Positions 1 through 38,004 of a DNA stretch of 64,000 nt are shown here, piece after piece (position 1 is the stretch's first letter; each line of letters opens with the position of its first letter). Source of the stretch: Hirundichthys speculiger. Its lineage: Eukaryota; Chordata; Actinopteri; Beloniformes; Exocoetidae. The stretch lies in assembly GCA_018398805.1 (NCBI GenBank), contig JAGFBZ010001232.1:62001-126000 (forward strand). Reading direction: 5' to 3'. Under the pieces are notes generated by a model. It was not told the DNA's origin and made no database searches. It saw nothing but the letters and a program-made list of their open reading frames with translations. The translations under genes and the position numbers were made by a program.

Positions 1-619
1 TGTGTATCAATCATTCTGTCTATTTTCCATTGTCATCAAAAAATTTAAAAAAATTAAAAAGTGACATTTTATCAGTTTTTCGTTTTTTAATCTAAAACAA
101 AAAATGGGAAAAAAAATCCTGTTTTTTTAATATTTTAATTTTAGACTTTTAGACTTTCAAAAATATGAAATTAAAAAACGGGCCACAGAACTGAATTAGT
201 TTATAATGGAGGACTGGACTTTCTGTTGTCATTACACATCTGAGCCACTAGATGGAGCTGCACTGCAGTAACAGCTAGAACAGCAGGACAGTGAACACAG
301 GAGCAGATCTATGGAACATGGACGAATGACCACAAACGTTTGGTTGCAGTCCAGATTTTTTCTTTCAGTCAGAATTGTTAATATTTCTACCTGAGTTGCT
401 ACCTGAACTGTAAAGTTCACAGATTTTTACCGTTCTCCATGTGTGTTTTAGCTTTTCCACATGTTTACCTGCTAATTGTCTTCCGGTTCCGCAGCAGCCA
501 GTTACAGACTTTTCAAAATAAAAGCATGTGAGCAACATGCGTTAACGCGCGATAAAATAAAAGTCGGCGTTAATAAATTAATGCGCTAATGCGATAACTC
601 GTTAACTTGTCCAGCCCTA
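1..619. mobile_element. non-autonomous hAT family N1, truncated by the window edge
   Basis: This matches the 3' part of the elements at 18514-19646 and 43866-44769, including the GGACTGGACTTTCTGTTGTC block, the CCACTAGATGGAG word and the end GTTAACTTG(T/C)CCAGCCCTA. The 5' end lies outside the window. No transposase is encoded. Confidence 0.8.
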
Positions 620-961
620 GTTAAAAGTTCGGGTCCGTGACGGCACGATCGGAAGGATGCCGATGGAGAGTCCAGTCCAGGGTCATTTTTGCACCCGAAC
701 ACCTGTTCATCAGCGTATTTTAGAGCTTAACATGAGGATGTAACGATCCCAACCACTCCAGCAAATCGGATATCCTTCTTTCTCTGTCTTCATTTTTATT
801 AAAATGATTAATGGGATGGTGAAAAAACGTCACTGTTGTTGGTTGTCTGAGGTTGTATTCACCTGAATCTTTATCAGGTTGTTATACGGAAAAACGTCAG
901 ATTTAAATGAGGGTCAGTGACGTTCTTGTCCGTTCTCATGCGTCAGCTCGTCTATGGAGCG

Positions 962-992
<31 letters not shown>

Positions 993-1704
993 TTCATGCG
1001 TCGACTGACGGCACGTAGACGGAGATTCTGTTCGCTTGTTTATCTCCTCAAAAAAGACAAAATCCACAAAAAACCAACTGGTTTAAGACAGAAAACATGA
1101 AAAAGAAAACTATAATAAAGAACAGAATTCAGGAGAATAAAAATAAATATTTTTAGAAAAAATAAAGAAAATTAAATAATTTAATTCTTTAAGAAAATAG
1201 AAATATTTATTAAAAATAAATTTACAAAAATATATGTGAAAGAACAAAAACATGTAAATTCTGTAAATTAAAAAAAAGATTGTTTAATTTAATGCTTTGT
1301 ATTTCTACATATATTCATATATATATATCCATGCACGTCTCCAAACGTTTCCTAAACTATTTCTAAATTATTGTTTGATGCTCTCGTATCAGTTTCACGG
1401 CTAAAAGGATTCCCCCCCTCACACACAGGAGGATGTCTATAAATCCACAGAAACCAGTTTAATAGATACTAAAGACATAACTGATATTACGGCCGGTTAA
1501 ACGTTCATAAAGTTTGTCTCACATAACTTCGGCTTGTTGGTTTTACACCGTATTTTACAATCTTATTATTATTGTTCCTCAACGTTTAATCTGCAGCTCC
1601 GAATGTTGGACAGATCCAAAGTCTGGTCCGGTAGGTTCTGTACCGGTGGAAAAACCCGGATGCTTTTCTGTTAACGCAGAGTGAAGAAAAGTGAAGAACC
1701 AGAT
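620..1704. other. intergenic flank, no gene seen
   Basis: This holds a 28-base G run at 965-992 and A/T-rich sequence. No coding segment or clear transposon is recognised. Confidence 0.6.
965..992. repeat. poly-G tract
   Basis: Twenty-eight consecutive G. Such a run could form quadruplex DNA and its length is error-prone in assemblies. Confidence 0.95.
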
Positions 1705-1724
1705 CTTCTAGTTGTAAGAGAGGT

Positions 1725-1730
1725 TTTATT
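1725..1730 (-). terminator. candidate distal polyadenylation signal of lhx5
   Basis: AATAAA on the minus strand followed by a CT-rich stretch, about 1.3 kb after the stop codon, in sequence that is otherwise not low complexity. Confidence 0.35.
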
Positions 1731-1788
1731 ATCAGTGCTATTTACATAGAAATAATACAGCCTTGCCCCTTTCCCGCCCTTAAATCCA

Positions 1789-1798
1789 CGCACGCACG

Positions 1799-1847
<49 letters not shown>
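1789..1847. repeat. (CGCA)n/(CA)n microsatellite
   Basis: CGCA repeats pass directly into an uninterrupted CA run. Confidence 0.95.
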
Positions 1848-1849
<2 letters not shown>

Positions 1850-2764
1850 GTCCGCATTCTCACGTGTTTGTATCCAAGAATATCCGGGTACTACGGAGAT
1901 AAGACACCTTCTTTCTAGATCTGACAGAGTCCAGAGGAAACATAAAATACCTCAAAGCAACATTTCAAACAGAGTCGGAGGTGTTCGAAGACACGATGAG
2001 GTCAGAGAAACTTATTAAAAATTAAGAAAAAGGAGAGAAAAGACTCAGAAACCAAAGAGTGGGGGGTGAAAATTATTAATATGACTTTCTTTTTTTTTTT
2101 TTTTTAACTGTTTCCAAAGAAGAAAAAAAAAAAAATCCACTCTGGCTGGACTGTAATTCACAGAAGTGGCCACTAGATGGCGACAAGCGCCTCAGAGCAG
2201 CTGGTGGTAATGTCACAGATGCTGCCTGCCCCCTCTTTTGTTTTCTGCCTTTGGAGGAAGGAGACCTCAGCTGTTGAAGGACGTTCTCCATTATGGGTTC
2301 AATGTTCTTTTCAAAATCATTTCCATTAAAACATGTTTTTTTTCTTTTTTTTTTCCTTTTTTAAAAGGGACAGTAACAAAAGGAAGGTCAGGCGGAGCGG
2401 CGAGCGCAGCAGAAGCTATCAGGGCCGCCCGGGCGGGTGTGAGGGGTGTGTGCGTGCTCGTGCGCGCGTGTAATTGCGTCCGTGTTTTGAATAACGGTAT
2501 AGACGTCCTTCCTTCGAGACGCCATCGAGACGACTTTTTTTTTGTGAGTGTGAGGCGAGAGACGGGCCCTTTCCATTCGACTTGTCCCTGCACAAAAAAG
2601 AAAATCAAGCCCAGGCGGCGTGTGCGCTTGGACAATAAAGCGTGGAAAACTAAAGTAAATAAAAAAAAAAATGTGATGAGAAATAAGAAACTAGACGAGT
2701 CCCCTTTGGCGTTTGGCGCTACTGTGGACGTTCGTTAAGATCAAGGGGAAGGCGAGAAGCTTCA

Positions 2765-2770
2765 TTTATT
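2765..2770 (-). terminator. candidate proximal polyadenylation signal of lhx5
   Basis: AATAAA on the minus strand about 250 bases after the lhx5 stop codon, inside an A/T-rich run. It could be a chance match in low-complexity sequence. Confidence 0.3.
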
Positions 2771-3017
2771 TTTTTTTCTATTTTTTTTTCTTTTTAATAC
2801 TTCAAGTCCGGTAATCCAGGAAGGGACGCGCTTCTGAACGTCTACTGGACCGCGACGTCGCGTCCCGTCAACGGTGAAAATCAGTTCATCGTTTTAAAAA
2901 GTTATCTGTAGAAACTTTTCCTTTTCACAATCTTTTCTCTTTTTTTTGTATTTTTTCTTTGTGTTGATCCGTCTCCTGAAATGAACCGGGTCGGCGTCCG
3001 GCCCAGGAAAGGTCCCT

Positions 3018-29412
<26,395 letters not shown>

Positions 29413-29517
29413 GTTTCCGGCCTGCAGGACGCCGAGCGCGCACCTTCCCGCACGGACCGCGCTGCTCGGACTGGGGCGCGCCGGCTCTTCGCGCAGCAAC
29501 GTCCTTGGCTCCTGGAA

Positions 29518-29556
<39 letters not shown>

Positions 29557-30170
29557 GCTGAAAACTGGAGGACAAAAATCCCCGGGAGCCGCTCCGTAGT
29601 CCCCGGTCCCCGTTTGGACACTTGTCACAATCCACAATCCAGGAGGAGCAGAGGTTTCAGCCGCGCCGGCGGACGGAGCGCGTGACGGAGAACCGAGCCA
29701 TGTTCTCCCAGAACAGCACCACTCACGCGGGTTTACGTTCAGATCATTCCCTCCCTTCCGCTCCCGCTTTGTTTTTAGGGCTCCAAGTTGATGTTTTCTT
29801 CGGGACTCACCTCCCGTGGCCACTTTCACATCACTGCCTGGGTTATCACGAGCTCTTTCCTGCGCGCAGCCGCATCCCGCGCTCAGATTGGACGGCGGCC
29901 TCGTTAATTCCCGGGCCGGACGAGCCAATCAGAGAGCAGTTGTTATGGTTACACGTTCATCGCTGTAGCCTCCGAGCCAGACTCCCGAAGCTCACAAATA
30001 CCTGGGGCCGCGGATGCGGGAGAGGCCAGCGAGGCGGCGGGAAAAGGGACCGCGCGCCCCGCGACACTCAATGTGAAAAACCCGTCAGAGGTTGGGAGGT
30101 GCGTCTGAAATGAATCTGAATAAATGTGTTCTCCAGGAGCTGATTCAACCTCACAGCGGCCTGGTGCAGG
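29413..30170 (-). promoter_or_regulatory. lhx5: lhx5 5' UTR and CpG-rich promoter
   Basis: GC- and CpG-rich sequence directly upstream of the lhx5 start, unlike the AT-rich flanks. A 37-base G run (C on the coding strand) sits at 29518-29554. Two CCAAT boxes face opposite ways: ATTGG at 29887-29891 (CCAAT on the minus strand) and CCAATCAG starting at 29925 (plus strand). I see no convincing TATA box. The transcription start is not determined; the CCAAT pair suggests it lies around 29750-29850. Confidence 0.55.
29518..29554. repeat. poly-G tract in the lhx5 5' UTR or promoter
   Basis: Thirty-seven consecutive G, 106 bases upstream of the start codon. Confidence 0.95.
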
Positions 30171-30476
30171 AGGAGGAGGGGGGTTCTTTCTCATGCACAC
30201 AGCTATTTACAGGGAAATGCGTGGATTAGCGCGAGCTCATCAGCAGGTAGAGCCTGGTCAGAGGCCTCCAGCCCACAGACTCAATATTTACCCACGGACC
30301 CGTCCGCGTGCTTGTTGGTAAAGCAAACACACAACGAGCTCATTCCTGTCAGTGGATTTAACCCCCCCCCAAACCACCACGACTTAATTGGGATTCATTT
30401 GAATGACATTAGTGTGAGTTTTAACTCATTTTACACGACTTATCTGCCATTCAGGACAATATTTGGATAAGAGTAG

Positions 30477-30779
30477 TATTTACAGTATTTACAGTATTTT
30501 ACAGTATTTACAGTATTTACAGAATTTACAGTATTTACAGTATTTACAATATTTACAGTATTTACGGTATTTACAGTATTTACAGTATTTACAGTATTTA
30601 CAGTATTTACAGTGTTTACAGTATTTACAGTATTTACAGTATTTACAGTATTTACAGTATTTACAGTATTTACAGTATTTACAGTATTTACAGTATTTAC
30701 AGTATTTACGGTATTTACAGTGTTTACAGTATTTACAGTATTTACAGTTTTTATTTACAGTATTTACAGTATTTACAGT
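30477..30779. repeat. 9-bp TATTTACAG minisatellite (about 34 units)
   Basis: Tandem TATTTACAG with rare single-base variants. The period is divisible by three, so the open frames over it are artefacts. Confidence 0.97.
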
Positions 30780-30961
30780 AGTGCTCTGCAGAAGACCAGG
30801 TACTAGTTGATTACACTCGTATGTACTTTACAGTCGCTTTAAGACACAAACTAGATCCATGAACCTCTGAAACCTAAATAGAATAGAATCATGATTATTA
30901 CGATTATTTTGGTTTTGTTCTTTTTACACATATTATCATAAGGTTGATAGATTGAGGTTTT

Positions 30962-31016
<55 letters not shown>

Positions 31017-31460
31017 CATGATACATTGCCAAATCGATTTTTTTCACAGCCATATATACATATATATATATACATATATATATATGTATATATGGGTGTG
31101 AAAAAATCGATTTGGCAATGTATCGTGATTTTCGGCCACCCAATATAATATTGATTTTTTTTTTTTACAGCGGTGACCATGCTGTCAGTATGTTGTAATA
31201 GTTACTTAAATGTGCAAAAACACTAATAATGAACAATAAATAGGTTGTTTTGAAGCAAATAGTTTTGACTCAATTTGTCCTCTGAATGATCAATATCATC
31301 TGATGAACATATACAGCAACTTGATTTTTCATCTTTACTTTAATTTGGATATTAACTGGGTAGAATATCGCAATATATCGTGATAACGCAATATCATGAT
31401 ATCGTGATAATAACGTATTGTGACCCAAATATCATGATACATATCGTATTGAGAGGTCCT
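30962..31460. mobile_element. hAT family N3 fragments in inverted arrangement with TA tracts
   Basis: At 31012-31050 the N3 terminus (ATTGCCAAATCGATTTTTTTC) is in inverse orientation, and at 31093-31130 it recurs in direct orientation, leading into the CAAAAACACTAATAATGAAC block. (TA)n tracts lie at 30962-31012 and around 31055-31092. Confidence 0.7.
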
Positions 31461-31468
31461 TATATATA

Positions 31469-31472
<4 letters not shown>

Positions 31473-31509
<37 letters not shown>
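31473..31509. repeat. (GA)n microsatellite
   Basis: Uninterrupted GA repeat. Confidence 0.95.
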
Positions 31510-31511
<2 letters not shown>

Positions 31512-32140
31512 ATATTTATATGTATGTATGAATGAATAAAGACTGTTGGGTTTTGATTCCACTTCTTTCTGTTCTTCTGTTCTCGCCATCTTAATGCAAA
31601 AACAGAAATCTGTAAATTTAAAAAAGGACCTTTGCTAATCTGCATCCAGACACTATTGCAGGATTCTGAAGAGTGAAAAAGTCTCTTTAATGTTTCCTCT
31701 CCAGAGAACATTTAAAACAACCTCAGCTGGCCAAAGATCCAAAAACAGCTCAAACAAATATGCAGACAAATAAGTTCCACAAATCCCAGAATGATCAATT
31801 AATGGAAGTTATCTGATGAAGTAATAAAACAGCAGGAAATAGGACAGGAACAAGAATTAAAGAAGATTTAATTAGAGGTGTGTGCAGTAAAAGCGACGTG
31901 TCGTGGTTGAGCTGGAGGAAGAGCCAGCAGGAAGAAACGGGTTTTTAACAAGCATTCAGATTGTTAAAAGATCTGGGCAGCTCTGATGTTAACAGTTTCT
32001 CTTGTTCTTCAGTCTGGATCAAGGACCAGGACGAGAAGAAGGGACTGGTGGAGCTCAGCGCTCTGGTTGGAGTGAAGCCATAAAACCTTCAGCTGGACTG
32101 AGATGGTCAGCAGCAGTGATCAGGTAGACTGGTGTTTAGA
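31510..32140. other. intergenic DNA without recognised features
   Basis: Mixed non-repetitive sequence; nothing recognised. Confidence 0.5.
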
Positions 32141-32577
32141 TGACCAGCTGGTCCTGAGAACATCTCCTCATCATCAGACCAGACAACCTTCTTCCAGTCT
32201 TCTGTGGTCCAGCTCTGGTGAGTCTGCTGGAGAACATCTCCTCATCATCAGACCACCAGCACCAGCCTGAACCGTTGGTACCAGGACGGATCAATGTTGG
32301 TTCCATCTGGATGTTCCAGCTGAAATCCAGACTCATCAGACCAGACAACCTTCTTCCAGTCTTCTGTGGTCCAGCTTCTGGTGAGTCTGCTGGAGAACAT
32401 CTCCTCATCATCAGACCACCAGCACCAGCCTGAACCGTTGATACCAGGATGGATCCATGTTGGTTCCATCTGGATGTTCCAGCTGAAATCCAGACTCATC
32501 AGACCAGACAACCTTCTTCCAGTCTTCTGTGGTCCAGTTCTGGTCTGCTGGAGAACATCTGCTCCAAGGTTGTTCAC
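32141..32577 (-). pseudogene. Tc1-like transposase fragment, tandemly repeated
   Basis: The minus strand encodes WTTEDWKKVVWSDESGFQLE, which matches the region around the first catalytic Asp of Tc1/mariner DDE transposases (W..V.WSDES.F.L). The segment repeats with a 162-bp spacing: CAGACAACCTTCTTCCAG occurs near 32180, 32342 and 32504. The other catalytic residues and the DNA-binding part are absent and the units change frame. Non-functional remnant. Confidence 0.7.
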
Positions 32578-32624
32578 AGATGCTGCTCTGCAGAGCTCGG
32601 TTGAGTTCCTGTTGTCCTTCTATC

Positions 32625-33158
32625 ACACATGTGTCAAACACGAGGCCCGCGGGCCGAATGTGGCCCGTCACCTCATTTCATGTGGCCCTCAACATTTTAA
32701 ACCAATATTTTAAGACTTAAAATAAGCTTACGCCGCTTTAAAGCGCATATTGACAATAAACTACATCTCCCATCATGCATTTCATCGTTACCCACAACAA
32801 TAATGGTTGCTATGAGCAAGACGATTTTTCAGAACTGATGAACTTAAGAAAAACCTTTTCAAACTAACCCCTAAGTATGCTAACGTTAGCCTGCAAGAAA
32901 AACAAAGAACCGCTTCTGATCCTGAAACCAAGGTAATAGATACTCTAATAACCATAAACCCTGAGTTTAATATAATAATGACTTAAATACTTTGAAACTT
33001 GAATAATACAGAAACCGTTATTTAACAATATAATAAGGTGTAGTTTAATTTATTTTGGTTTTCATTGCATTTTGTTACATTTATGCCGTCGATCTGGCCC
33101 TTCGAGGGCCACCATGATGCTGATGTGGCCCTCAGTGGAAATGAGTCTGACGCCCCCG
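32625..33158 (+). mobile_element. non-autonomous hAT family N6, copy 2
   Basis: Starts CACATGTGTCAAACACGAGG with GCCCGCGGGCC and ends AATGAGTCTGACGCCCCC. It is homologous in inverse orientation to 22311-22968. Boundaries are approximate. Confidence 0.75.
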
Positions 33159-33194
33159 AACTGTCATCTCCAACCAGTCTAACCATTAGGGTAT

Positions 33195-35648
33195 CCAGTA
33201 GGTCCTGTAGGTCCAGTAGGTCCTGTAGGTCCAGTAGGTCCTGTAGGTCCTGTAGGTCCAGTAGGTCCTGTAGGTCCTGTAGGTCCAGTAGGTCCAGTAG
33301 GTCCTGTAGGTCCTGTAGGTCCTGTAGGTCCTGTAGGTCCTGTAGGTCCAGTAGGTCCAGTAGGTCCAGTAGGTCCTGTAGGTCCAGTAGGTCCAGTAGG
33401 TCCAGTAGGTCCTGTAGGTCCTGTAGGTCCAGTAGGTCCTGTAGGTCCTGTAGGTCCCTTTTCCTGTAGGTCCAGTAGGTCCTGTAGGTCCTGTAGGTCC
33501 AGTAGGTCCAGTAGGTCCTGTAGGTCCAGTAGGTCCAGTAGGTCCAGTAGGTCCAGTAGGTCCTGTAGGTCCAGTAGGTCCAGTAGGTCCTGTAGGTCCT
33601 GTAGGTTCCTGTAGGTCCAGTAGGTCCTGTAGGTCCAGTAGGTCCAGTAGGTCCAGTAGGTCCTGTAGGTCCAGTAGGTCCAGTAGGTCCTGTAGGTCCA
33701 GTAGGTCCTGTAGGTCCTGTAGGTCCTGTAGGTCCCTTTTCCTGTAGGTCCAGTAGGTCCTGTAGGTCCTGTAGGTCCAGTAGGTCCAGTAGGTCCTGTA
33801 GGTCCTGTAGGTCCAGTAGGTCCTGTAGGTCCAGTAGGTCCAGTAGGTCCTGTAGGTCCAGTAGGTCCAGTAGGTCCAGTAGGTCCTGTAGGTTCCTGTA
33901 GGTCCTAGGTCCTGTAGGTCCTGTAGGTCCCTGTAGGTCCTGTAGGTCCAGTAGGTCCTGTAGGTCCTGTAGGTCCTGTAGTCCAGTAGGTCCAGTAGGT
34001 CCTGTAGTAGGTCCTGTAGGTCCTGTAGGTCAGGTCCAGTAGGTCCAGTAGTCCTGTAGGTCCAGTAGGTCCAGTAGGTCCAGTAGGTCCAGTAGTCCTG
34101 TAGGTCCAGTAGGTCCAGTAGGTCCTGTAGGTCCAGTAGGTCCTGTAGGTCCTGTAGGTCCTGTAGGTCCTGTAGGTCCTGTAGGTCCTGTAGGTCCTGT
34201 AGGTCCAGTAGGTCCTGTAGGTCCTGTAGGTCCTGTAGGTCCCTCCTGTAGGTCCAGTAGGTCCTGTAGGTCCAGTAGGTCCAGTAGGTCCAGTAGGTCC
34301 TGTAGGTCCAGGTCCTGTAGGTCCTGTAGGTCCAGGTCCAGTAGTCCAGTAGGTCCTGTAGGTCCTGTAGGTCCTGTAGGTCCTGTAGGTCCTGTAGGTC
34401 CCTTTTCCTGTAGGTCCAGTAGGTCCTGTAGGTCCTGGTAGTAGTCCTGTAGGTCCTGTAGGTCCAGTGTAGGTCCAGTAGGTCCAGTAGGTCCTGTAGG
34501 TCCTGTAGGTCCCGTAGGTCCTGTAGGTCCAGTAGGTCCAGTAGGTCCAGTAGGTCCAGTGTAGGTCCAGTCCAGTAGGTCCAGTAGGTCCAGTAGGTCC
34601 TGTAGGTCCAGTAGGAGGTCCTGTAGGTCCCCTGTAGGTCCTGTAGGTCCCCAGTAGGTCCTGTAGGTCCTGTAGGTCCAGTAGGTCCTGTAGGTCCTGT
34701 AGGTCCCAGTAGGTCCAGTAGGTCCTAGTAGGTCCTGTAGGTCCTGTAGGTCCTGTAGGTCCAGGTCCTGTAGGTCCAGTAGGTCCAGTAGGTCCTGTAG
34801 GTCCTGTAGGTCCTGTAGGTCCAGGTCCAGTAGTCCAGTAGGTCCAGTAGGTCCAGTAGGTCCTGTAGGTCCTGTAGGTCCAGTGAGGTCCAGTAGGTCC
34901 AGTAGGTCCAGTAGGTCCAGTAGGTCCAGTAGGTCCAGTGTAGGTCCTGTGTCCTGTAGGTCCTGTAGGTCCTGTAGGTCCAGTAGGTCCAGTAGGTCCA
35001 GTAGTCCTGTAGGTCCTGTAGGTCCAGTAGGTCCAGGTCCAGTAGGTCCTGTAGGTCCAGTAGGTCCTGTAGGTCCAGTAGTAGTCCAGTAGGTCCAGGT
35101 AGGTCCTGTAGGTCCAGTAGGTCCAGTAGGTCCTGTAGGTCCTGTAGGTCCTGTAGGTCCTGTAGGTCCAGTAGGTCCAGTGTAGGTCCTGTAGGTCCTG
35201 TAGGTCCTGTAGGTCCTGTAGGTCCAGTAGGTCCTGTAGGTCCAGTAGGTCCAGTAGGTCCAGTAGGTCCAGTAGGTCCAGTAGGTCCTGTAGGTCCAGT
35301 AGGTCCTGTAGGTCCAGTAGGTCCAGTAGGTCCTGTAGGTCCAGTAGGTCCTGTAGGTCCAGTAGGTCCAGTAGGTCCTGTAGGTCCAGTAGGTCCAGTA
35401 GGTCCAGTAGGTCCAGTAGGTCCAGTAGGTCCAGTAGGTCCTGTAGGTCCTGTAGGTCCTAGTCCTGTAGGTCCAGTAGGTCCTGTAGGTCCTGTAGGTC
35501 AGTCCAGTAGGTCCAGTAGGTCCAGGTCCAGTGTAGGTCCAGTAGGTCCTGTAGGTCCTGTAGGTCCAGTAGGTCCAGTAGGTCCAGTAGGTCCTGTGGG
35601 TCCAGTAGGTCCTGTGGGTCCAGTAGGTCCAGTAGGTCCTGTAGGTCC
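33195..35648. repeat. 9-bp AGGTCC(A/T)GT minisatellite (about 270 units)
   Basis: Two unit types, AGGTCCTGT and AGGTCCAGT, are intermixed over 2.45 kb, with small indels (AGGTCCAGTGT, AGGTCCCTTTTCC) that recur at several places. Collagen-like Gly-Pro-Val frames are by-products of the period. Confidence 0.97.
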
Positions 35649-35654
35649 ACCACG

Positions 35655-36100
35655 TCCAACTGTTTCTCTTACGGATTAATGAGCGATTTATTTTCCTTTC
35701 ATAAAGAACTGATGAGGCTTTTTATTGCAAATATCTCAAATATTAAAACCAATATATCTTTCTTATGAAATATAACATATGTTGGTGATTTTAGATTTGT
35801 TAAATGGGCGCAGTCGTGTCGGTTTTAGCGAACCGTCCGTTCCCAGTATGATCATTTTCCAGTTCCTCTAAACCACTAAGGTACAGTGTCGTTCACGAAA
35901 GATCAAAATCCGGCCCGTCACTCTTCATCAGAACTGTTTCTGCGTAACTGTTGCCTCGGTAACCCGGGTTTCCAAACACGGCGACTTTTAGCTCGTTCAC
36001 GAACCGACAAAAGAAGAAGCAAAGAAAAGGAAAAAAGATAAAACATGGAGGGAAAAGAGGCTCGGCGTAGCTGCAGAGCTTCACCTGTGCAGGAGAGCGA
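35655..36100. other. intergenic DNA without recognised features
   Basis: Non-repetitive; nothing recognised. Confidence 0.5.
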
Positions 36101-36103
36101 GGA

Positions 36104-36162
36104 GCTGTCCGTGGTGCTGAAGGCAGGGAGTGGTGCTCCCTGCCTTCAGCACCACGGACAGC
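36104..36162. repeat. perfect 27-bp inverted repeat with a 5-base loop
   Basis: Arm 36104-36130 (GCTGTCCGTGGTGCTGAAGG then CAGGGAG) is the exact reverse complement of 36136-36162, separated by TGGTG. Confidence 0.95.
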
Positions 36163-36909
36163 GACAGGCTGAGTCCTTTCACGGACGGGTATATTATATT
36201 TAACTCTCTGCTTATGTTCTGTTCTCACCTTAAACGGTCAATTTTAACCGTTTTCATGTCACACAAGTGGCCACAACATGTTTCTTTATTCTTAAAGAGG
36301 CATTCCATTACAGGTATGCAATAAAGTTAATAAAACCTTTTTAAAAAAAGGTAAATAAATGCTCTGAATTACACAGATTCCAAAGTGGAGCTCTGTTACT
36401 CGTATATATGTCGGCTTTACATTCAGCGCTGGAGCGAGTTAAAAACCTCACGGAGGAATCCGAACCGTACGAGACCGGTTCAAAAATGTCGGTTAAGTAT
36501 GTCCTAACGTTTAATTCCATTTGTCTTTGAGTTTATTTTCCGCAGAAAAGCATCTTGTTTGTGTGTTTGGAGCTCATCACGAGAGAAATGTTTCAAGGAC
36601 CAACACCTGAAGTGGTTTCTTTTCTCTGCTGAGAGGTCTTCAGCCCCCCCACCACCCCCACCCCGACACACGCACACACCTTTTCTTTATAATAAAAAAA
36701 AAAACACGCTGGAAATAAAGGCAGAAATTTAAACACGGCGAGTAACATCTGCAAAAGACTGAACTCTTGACTTCAGAGCAGAAATCAGAAGTTATAACGT
36801 CTGCAGCGATTCGGTGTCTGTATTTTTAAGTAAATACTGCTGTTGAGGCTGTCTGGTAATCTGTGGACGTCGCTGTGCACTGTGAACTGAAATTAAGCTT
36901 AAAAGAGGG
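36163..36909. other. intergenic DNA without recognised features
   Basis: Mixed non-repetitive DNA; nothing recognised. Confidence 0.5.
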
Positions 36910-36917
36910 GAAAAAAT

Positions 36918-38004
36918 TAGGGGTGCACGATAATTATCGACCCGATAACAGGAAATGATGACGTCATCCCGATAAGTCCGATATCACGACGAATAGCCCC
37001 GATAACATTTATATTTCTGTCAACACAGCAGTGCCTCGCTCCCTCTGAGCCTTGAATGACCAGCAGTGAATGTTGTGTTCAAGTGACGTCGGCATAATCA
37101 GAAAAACGATTACTCAATCAGGAAAATCAAGAATACCCCCTCATGCCAGAAAACAACTCGTTAACTCGTCATAATTTTAGTAGTTGCTGACTTTAATTGA
37201 TATTCGCAGTATTTTCCCACATGTTACACATAAAAAATAGAGAAAATAAAAAAGGCTGAAAGAACGACTAGCAAACGAGGGAACGGAGGAATTTACGTTC
37301 CACCTTGAATGCAGCCTGCAGCACAGCGCTGATCACAACAAACATGGCGGCGTGAAACTTGGTTAAAGTTTCAGAAGAAGATAGTTTGGTGGTTATTTGT
37401 GACGAATCCTCCGAGTGAATTCTACGAGGAGGGAAGCACAAGCTTTAATACGTAAAACCTGATCAGCCACCTACAACATAACAATCACTTCCATGGAGTT
37501 TTGAAATCACGCTAACGTGAGCTAACGGAAGCTAATGCTAACGTCTCCTCTCCCTCATTCCTCTCATCTAAAGCTTCCATGAGATTAAAAAATAAAAACT
37601 ACTGAACCTCATTTACTTTAATTAAAGGTATTAATTTAAATGGAACCACAAGCAGAAATCCTTTAAATGTTAATCTTTTTCAGTTAGTAATTCTGATGCA
37701 TGTATTTCCATCAGTTCAAGGAGCCTTTATTTTTTATATCAGTCAGTAATGAACCTTATTTAAGTTAATGTGAGATATCAAATAGGTTTGTTTGATAGCT
37801 TTATGAAAATGTTTGAGAGGCTTGACAATAGTTTTATATCGGAAAAAATAAATATCTGTTCATTTAAAAAGTCAAAACTGTTTTTGGTTTTGTTCATAGT
37901 ATTGATGTAATGATCTTAGGTATATGTGTGTGTTATCAGTATCGGCCTTTAGGAGCTGAAAGTTATCAGTATTGGTTTTAAAAAACAGTTATTGTGCATC
38001 CCTA
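36918..38004 (-). mobile_element. non-autonomous hAT family N4, inverted copy
   Basis: Starts TAGGGGTGCACGATAATTAT and ends GTTATTGTGCATCCCTA. The flanks GAAAAAAT and GAAAAAAA match at seven of eight bases. It runs opposite to the copies at 39966 and 58557. No transposase. Confidence 0.88.

Larger units (their letters stand above)
1705..3017 (-). other. lhx5: probable lhx5 3' untranslated region
   Basis: The stretch after the stop codon is not repeat-like, apart from T- and A-rich runs near 2085-2130, 2335-2365 and 2765-2795 and the (CA)n tract starting at 1789. Two AATAAA signals face the gene: 2765-2770 (about 250 bases after the stop) and 1725-1730 (about 1.3 kb after it). The distal one, in a CACTGATAATAAAACC context, looks the better end. 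A CTCF-like word lies at 2167-2184. The exact end cannot be set without transcripts. Confidence 0.45.

Noticed and set aside
29413..29928. Upstream extension of the lhx5 reading frame to 230 codons
   Set aside because: Residues before MMVLCAGC have no family match, run through a 37-base homopolymer, and the Lhx1/5 family starts at the tandem ATG.
34883..35092. Gly-Pro-Val repeats resembling collagen
   Set aside because: Follows from the 9-bp AGGTCC(A/T)GT unit; the frame breaks at small indels and the Gly-X-Y phase is not kept.
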